NCBI GenBank assembly: GCA_029247315.1
Contig: JAQWLM010000035.1
Span: 45,407-109,406, forward strand
DNA from: AAA164-E04 sp014239995
GTDB taxonomy: Bacteria > Verrucomicrobiota > Verrucomicrobiia > Limisphaerales > AAA164-E04
DNA: 64,000 nucleotides
Direction: 5' to 3'
Shown here: positions 59,467 through 64,000 of the stretch, piece after piece
Numbering within the stretch: position 1 is the stretch's first letter
Layout of the letters: the number at the start of each line of letters is the position of its first letter
Translations under genes and position numbers: made by a program
Notes under the pieces: model-generated
What the model was told of the DNA's origin: nothing
What the model saw: the letters and a program-made list of their open reading frames with translations, nothing else
Database searches by the model: none

Positions 59467-62400
59467 TTAATCCTCCGAGAAAAGATACTCCAGATCCGTG
59501 CTGGAGAGATTGCTGGCAAAGCCCTCCTCACCGAGAACATCGCTGATGGTCTTGGCCTTTGCCTGCTGCAGTTCCCATATTTTCTCTTCGACAGTCCCAG
59601 GTGAAATCAGGCGGTAAGCGTTCACTGTCTGAGTTTGCCCGATACGATGAGAACGATCAATGGCTTGCGCTTCGACAGCAGGATTCCACCATGGATCATA
59701 AAGCACCACATAGCTCGCAGTGGTCAAGTTCAAACCGGTTCCCGCAGCACGCAGACTTAAGAGAAAAACCGAGGGATCCGTATCTTCCTGGAAGGAATTG
59801 ACAACCTCCATGCGGTTTTTGGTCTCCCCGGTCAAAAGGTAGGTTGGCATGGACCGCCGCTTGCATTCACGTTCCAGAATTTGGAGCATTTGGACAAACT
59901 GGCTGAATACGAGCACCTTTTGTCCCTCGGCCAGCAAGGGTTCCAAAAGCTCAAACAAGGTTTCTGTCTTGCCGGAAACCGAGTCATTCCCCACCAGGCT
60001 TGGATGACAGCAGATTTGGCGCAAGCGCGTGAGCGCGGCCAGGACGTGCATTTTACTCTTGGCAACACCCTTTTGTTTCATCGCCTTGAAGACCTGATCC
60101 CGGCTACGACGTAGCTCAGCAAGGTAGACCTTGCGCTGCTCTTCGGTGAGTTCGCAGTCACGACGCTCATCGATGCGCTCCGGCAGATCCTTGGCGACCT
60201 GCTGCTTCATACGACGCAGCATCAGGGGCCGTAGTTTTGCCGAAAGACGTTTGCGCGCAATACGCTGCGCTACATCGGCATTTCCCCCCTTGGGTTCAAA
60301 GGTTTCGCTGAACTTGCTCTGGTTTCCAAGGTAGTTTGGCTGCACAAAATCCACGATGCTCCACAAGTCCAGAAGCCTGTTTTCCAGGGGTGTCCCCGTG
60401 AGTGCCAGACGACGACGCCCTTTCAACTGCTTGACCGACTGTGTGACCTGCGCAGAGGGATTCTTAATGTATTGTGCCTCGTCAAGCACAATGGCGCTGA
60501 ATTCAAACTTATTCAGTTCATCGAGGTCACGGCGAAGAATAGAGTAGTTGGTAATGATCAAATCCTTGGAAGGGATTTGCTTGCGCAGGTTGTGGCGGGC
60601 AGCCCCGCTCTCCAGGACAAGGGTTGTCAGGTGGGGCGTGAACTTTTCTGCCTCGCGCCGCCAGTTGTAGAGGACCGATGCAGGGCAGATCACCAAGGCT
60701 GGTTTATGCCGCTTGCCGGCGCGGGCATGCTGCCATGCAATCCATGCGAGCGTCTGCAGGGTTTTACCCAAGCCCATGTCATCGGCAAGAACCCCCCCCA
60801 GTTTCAATTGGGTGAGATGACAGAGAAAATTGAATCCATCTTTCTGATAGGGACGCAAGTCAGCATGGACGGTATCGGGCAATGCAAGGTCGGGTACTCC
60901 CTTGAATCCTGAAATCTTTTCCTTGAGCGTGCGTACCTTGGCATTTTCACCAAATTGGCCAATGGCCGATTCATCCAGTTGAGACGCATGCAGGAGGGCC
61001 ACTTTCTGGGGATCGTTGGCAAGCCCGTCCACTCCGAGTTCAGCCATGGTTTCCTGGGCATGATGCACGGCATTGGTGTCCAGTTCCACCCAGCCACCAT
61101 CGGGCAGTTTCACAAAGCGGCTGGTGGCGGTCTGGAGGCGTTGAAGGTCTGCCTCGGACAGTTTCATACCTTCCTGCTCCCACTCGGCAGATACCGATAA
61201 CCAGTCGATACCGCTGCCATGCATGATTAGTTTCGGACGAAGCCGCGACGAGCTGAGGAACAAACGCTGGAAAGACGTGTTACCAAGGTATTCAGCCTCC
61301 GCAGGACGGTCCGGCCACACCTGCGACAAGCCGATGAGAAAATTCTCGGTGGCATCACCAATCCAAAGGCCCGGCTCAGGGGTGAACCAATCCAGTCGAC
61401 GCAGCCACTGCGTCGCTGCATCCACTCTTGGATCATCGAGCAGTTCGGCCTGTCCCAGGCGGACCCGGTTGGCTAGCTCTTTCTGCCACTCGTGGCCATT
61501 CCAATACCATGAACTCTGATCGACCTCGCTGATCGCCTTGAGATGCAGGCGTACCGTGTCGTTTTCCAATTCAAAGACAAATTGAGGTGCAGCCTTGTGG
61601 GAAAGGCAAAGTTCATTCCATAAATTCTCTTCGCCGTTGCTGCTGGTTTTCCTGAGATGCGTCAGTAAACGATGACTGAGCTTCTGGACAGGTATGGCCA
61701 CCTGCAGGCCCCAACGTTTGAGCAGCATTTCATGCGGTGCATGGCGCAGCAGGTAAAACTCGTGGTCAATCACCGCCATCGAGGGTTCCCCCACGACATA
61801 ACAACCTTCATGAAAGGCCATCTGCCGACCATCCGCCATGTGCAGTTCAGGAAGCAGACCCAGGATTTTACCGTCCTTCTGGAGTGCAGGTCTCAACTCA
61901 GCAACCCCTCCCGAGAAAACCAGACTCCGACCCCGCCCATCGAGTTCAAGCCGCTCTTCCTTGCCCCACTTGGCAAGCCACCGCAACAGCTCGGCCCCCT
62001 TGAGGGCAAACGCATCAAGATCATCGTCCACCTCCGGATAGGTGGCATCGATCCATTCAATGAAGGCCCAGTCGTCTGGTGAAAAAAGTTCTTTTTCGTG
62101 GGAGGAACGGTTGGTCAGATCCTTGATCTCGCCAAGTGCCCTGAAACGTTCCCCACTCCTTGGTCGTGAGAGGGCAAGCCGCACACACAACTCAACCACG
62201 GGGGAGCCTTCTGAAACGGGTTTCAACTCGCAAACAGCGCGTATACCCGCCCTGGGAGCATCGAGATGTCCCACCACGGGCGGAAGCATCCAGTGCTCAA
62301 GATGGCCGAGGAGTTCCTGATCCTTCTCCGCTTCCTCAACCTGTGCCAATCGATCAAAATTGGCATAGGTCGTCAACTCGGTTGGAAGCGGTCGCTTGGC

Positions 62401-62733
62401 TCGCAGGAATAACAGTGCTGTTTCCTCCAGGCGCTCGCGCCCGGTGGTCTCGAGCATCCGTTCCCACCAATCCGGCCCCACGAAATCGCGTCGACTCAAG
62501 GCCAGACGCTCGAAGTAATCGTCGAGGATAAGAAAGGCGCGTTGGGAATCGTTACAGGCAGCAAATTGATCCAGCAATTCAGAGCGTTCCGCCAAGTCCG
62601 TTTTGGAATCGGAGAGTTCACGCCTCAGATCGGCATACGCTCCGTATGTCTTGTCGAGAACAATATTGTTCGCATCATATTTGGTGTTGAGTAGGGTTCG
62701 TTTAGTCTTGGTTGCTTTACGTCCTCTTGGCAT
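59467..62733 (-). CDS. SNF2-family DEAD/DEAH helicase
   Basis: 1088 residues. The first ~600 residues form a lineage-specific N-terminal region, including a SNF2-associated beta-rich part. The motor begins near LRPYQKDGFNFL (~625) with DDMGLGKTLQTLAWI (Walker A), DEAQYIKN (DEAQ box), LTGTPLENRLLDLWSI, and the second RecA domain with LVFSQFVQML, LTGETKNR, LLSLRAAGTGLNLT and DPWWNPAVEAQAIDRSHRIGQT (motif VI). These are bacterial Swi2/Snf2 ATPases such as HepA-like proteins that move on DNA, aiding transcription or repair. No methyltransferase or other defence partner is nearby, so a standalone chromatin-like role is more likely than an anti-phage one. Confidence 0.92.
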   Translation of the reverse strand: MPRGRKATKTKRTLLNTKYDANNIVLDKTYGAYADLRRELSDSKTDLAERSELLDQFAACNDSQRAFLILDDYFERLALSRRDFVGPDWWERMLETTGRERLEETALLFLRAKRPLPTELTTYANFDRLAQVEEAEKDQELLGHLEHWMLPPVVGHLDAPRAGIRAVCELKPVSEGSPVVELCVRLALSRPRSGERFRALGEIKDLTNRSSHEKELFSPDDWAFIEWIDATYPEVDDDLDAFALKGAELLRWLAKWGKEERLELDGRGRSLVFSGGVAELRPALQKDGKILGLLPELHMADGRQMAFHEGCYVVGEPSMAVIDHEFYLLRHAPHEMLLKRWGLQVAIPVQKLSHRLLTHLRKTSSNGEENLWNELCLSHKAAPQFVFELENDTVRLHLKAISEVDQSSWYWNGHEWQKELANRVRLGQAELLDDPRVDAATQWLRRLDWFTPEPGLWIGDATENFLIGLSQVWPDRPAEAEYLGNTSFQRLFLSSSRLRPKLIMHGSGIDWLSVSAEWEQEGMKLSEADLQRLQTATSRFVKLPDGGWVELDTNAVHHAQETMAELGVDGLANDPQKVALLHASQLDESAIGQFGENAKVRTLKEKISGFKGVPDLALPDTVHADLRPYQKDGFNFLCHLTQLKLGGVLADDMGLGKTLQTLAWIAWQHARAGKRHKPALVICPASVLYNWRREAEKFTPHLTTLVLESGAARHNLRKQIPSKDLIITNYSILRRDLDELNKFEFSAIVLDEAQYIKNPSAQVTQSVKQLKGRRRLALTGTPLENRLLDLWSIVDFVQPNYLGNQSKFSETFEPKGGNADVAQRIARKRLSAKLRPLMLRRMKQQVAKDLPERIDERRDCELTEEQRKVYLAELRRSRDQVFKAMKQKGVAKSKMHVLAALTRLRQICCHPSLVGNDSVSGKTETLFELLEPLLAEGQKVLVFSQFVQMLQILERECKRRSMPTYLLTGETKNRMEVVNSFQEDTDPSVFLLSLRAAGTGLNLTTASYVVLYDPWWNPAVEAQAIDRSHRIGQTQTVNAYRLISPGTVEEKIWELQQAKAKTISDVLGEEGFASNLSSTDLEYLFSED

Positions 62734-62786
62734 TTTTTGAATGGGAAAAGTCAGTCGTATTGGTTTTCAGGTCTAGCTCTTGGTTT

Positions 62787-64000
62787 TTAAAAAAAGGGGG
62801 GTTCGCACACAGCACTCTGCTCACCGCGCGGCATGGGGATCGTCGAGGAACCTTTCCTGGAAAGATGCCCTCGCTGTACGGAGCAGCCGTTGAATGCATC
62901 CACCTTGCCTCCTTCGAGGCAGGGTTGGGGTTTAGGGCCGAAATTGTAGCGGATATTCTTCCAGGTATCACCGTTTTGAGCATCTACGCCAAGGGCACCA
63001 CTGGGATCATATCCACAATGAACCATGCAGTTTTCACACCTCGGATCGCGGACCTCTCCATCGACGACACCATATTGGTCCCAATCCACCTTCTCCAACA
63101 TCTCCTGATAGGCCCCGTAGTGCCCGTCCGTCATGAGATAGCAGGGTGCTTTCCACCCCTGGATATTGCGGGTGGGAATGGCCCATGCGGAACACCGCAG
63201 TTCGCGTTTTCCGGCAAGAAACTCCTGGTAAACCGGTGTTCCAAAAATAGTGAACCGCTGCCCCCATTCCTCGATACGCGCAAACTTCTCACGCGTCATC
63301 TCGCGGGTCAGGAAAAAATCTTCCGGCTGCTTGCCCAGACGCTGCATCATGTCGCGCTTGGCGGCATCATAATCATAGCCGGGAGAGATCGTGTGACCAT
63401 CGACCTCAAGCGAAGACAGGTAGGCAAACATATCCTCCAGTTCCTCCACCTCGGTCTCCTTATAGACGGTCGTGTTGGTGGCAACCTGATAGCCAATCAG
63501 CTTGGCCATACGGATCGCTGCCACGCATTCCTTGAAAACTCCTTCTCGCTCCACAATCAGGTCATGGGTGTATTCCAAACCATCCACGTGCACGTTCCAA
63601 TACAACCATTCTGATGGGGCGATGACGCTGGCCCTGCTAGGATTCCCCGCACGAATGAAGTCAAGATCCTGCTCGGTAACCAATGCTTCGGCGAGCAGAA
63701 GCTTGAGACGAGGTTCCCAGGATTCGTCGTACACAGAGGCCATGTAATCCCTCATTTTCTTACGCATGAACATCCCATTGGTGCAGATGTAGACAATACG
63801 GGACTGTTTCCTCAACCCAACGACCAGGTTTTCGATTTCGGGATAAATCAGGGGTTCACCGCCACAGACGGAAACCATCGGAGCATCACATTCGTTTGCA
63901 GCATCAAGGCAATCCTCCAGGGGCATCATGTCCTTGAGACTGGTGGAGTATTCCCGTATGCGACCACATCCGGTGCAGGTCAGGTTACAGGTATGCAGGG
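62787..64000 (-). CDS. hpnH: Adenosyl-hopene transferase HpnH (radical SAM), N-terminus outside window
   Basis: The frame is open to the right edge; about 404 residues are visible, the N-terminal start lies beyond 64000. The radical SAM cluster motif CNLTCTGCGR (CxxxCxxC) is at 63974 and leftwards, followed by VSVCGGEPLIYPEI, IVYICTNGMFMRKK, WNVHVDG, YQVATNTTVYKETE, SPGYDY, CSAWAIPTRNIQGWKAPCYL and a late C-x2-C-x3-C group (RCENCMVHCGYDPS). This order is that of HpnH, which attaches adenosine to diploptene to start extended hopanoid synthesis. The last 25 residues (after FNGCSVQRG) are poorly conserved. The enzyme indicates that the organism makes C35 hopanoids, using MEP-pathway isoprenoids (ispD at 25416). 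Confidence 0.92.
   Translation of the reverse strand, partial: LHTCNLTCTGCGRIREYSTSLKDMMPLEDCLDAANECDAPMVSVCGGEPLIYPEIENLVVGLRKQSRIVYICTNGMFMRKKMRDYMASVYDESWEPRLKLLLAEALVTEQDLDFIRAGNPSRASVIAPSEWLYWNVHVDGLEYTHDLIVEREGVFKECVAAIRMAKLIGYQVATNTTVYKETEVEELEDMFAYLSSLEVDGHTISPGYDYDAAKRDMMQRLGKQPEDFFLTREMTREKFARIEEWGQRFTIFGTPVYQEFLAGKRELRCSAWAIPTRNIQGWKAPCYLMTDGHYGAYQEMLEKVDWDQYGVVDGEVRDPRCENCMVHCGYDPSGALGVDAQNGDTWKNIRYNFGPKPQPCLEGGKVDAFNGCSVQRGHLSRKGSSTIPMPRGEQSAVCEPPFF

Noticed and set aside
59467..62733. SNF2 helicase as part of an anti-phage defence island
   Set aside because: No nuclease, methyltransferase, PLD or other defence partner adjoins it; neighbours are an EEP-family protein and hpnH.
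1..64000. tRNA or rRNA genes
   Set aside because: No T-loop/anticodon arrangement or conserved rRNA segment was spotted by eye in the intergenic stretches; a covariance scan was not possible.

Overview
The window looks like a chromosome segment of a free-living, probably marine member of the PVC superphylum, most likely Verrucomicrobiota. The main evidence is the gene families. A very large PSCyt1/WD40/DUF1549/DUF1553 protein sits next to a DUF1501 protein. There is a CxxCH heme-binding protein of Planctomycete/Verrucomicrobium type, a formylglycine sulfatase, LamG-rich exported proteins, a ThuA protein, a tagaturonate epimerase-like enzyme, and several exported proteins that share a C-terminal module ending in an aromatic-Arg-Val motif. 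No rRNA, tRNA, CRISPR array, transposase or phage gene was recognised.

Layout. 1-6.1 kb: start of a membrane sensor protein (cut by the window edge), a remnant of a trypsin-like protease, a carbamoyltransferase/SxtJ/DUF5989/SGNH operon, and an intact trypsin-like protease with an unusual acidic, Trp-rich repeat tail. 6.6-10.5 kb: TspO, a truncated amidohydrolase, an exported endonuclease/exonuclease/phosphatase protein, and a decaying array of ankyrin lipoproteins with ATGA overlaps. 10.7-19.1 kb: YceI lipoprotein, SGNH esterase, PhoD-like phosphatase, sulfatase, tagaturonate epimerase-like protein and a DEAD-box helicase; several of these fit breakdown of sulfated or uronate-rich algal polysaccharide. 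19.3-30 kb: a MerA-like flavoprotein with a TVP38 membrane protein, then housekeeping genes (argG, tsaD, ctpA-like, ispD), a PhyH dioxygenase, a glycerophosphodiesterase and a Gfo/Idh/MocA oxidoreductase. 30.3-36 kb: an EF-G of the FusA2 type and two exported proteins of unknown function. 36.5-47.3 kb: a 1105-residue LamG/Ig adhesin-like protein, a LamG-phosphodiesterase fusion, an apparent deiodinase-like selenoprotein, a DUF922 protein and ThuA. 47.3-55.2 kb: the DUF1501/PSCyt1/heme-binding block. 55.3-58.3 kb: a tight four-gene operon joining a CobW-type GTPase to two Fe-S/Cys-rich proteins and a protein of unknown function. 58.4-64 kb: another EEP-family protein, a SNF2 helicase and the C-terminal part of the hopanoid radical SAM enzyme HpnH.

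The strongest finding is at 42807-44018. Two same-strand, same-frame open stretches are separated by one TGA. That TGA falls exactly at the catalytic selenocysteine position of the iodothyronine deiodinase motif (FGCLT-U-PPF) and is followed by a hairpin that fits the bacterial SECIS pattern. It therefore reads as one 403-residue selenoprotein rather than a broken gene. The four-gene CobW/ferredoxin operon is the best candidate for an undescribed multi-protein system.
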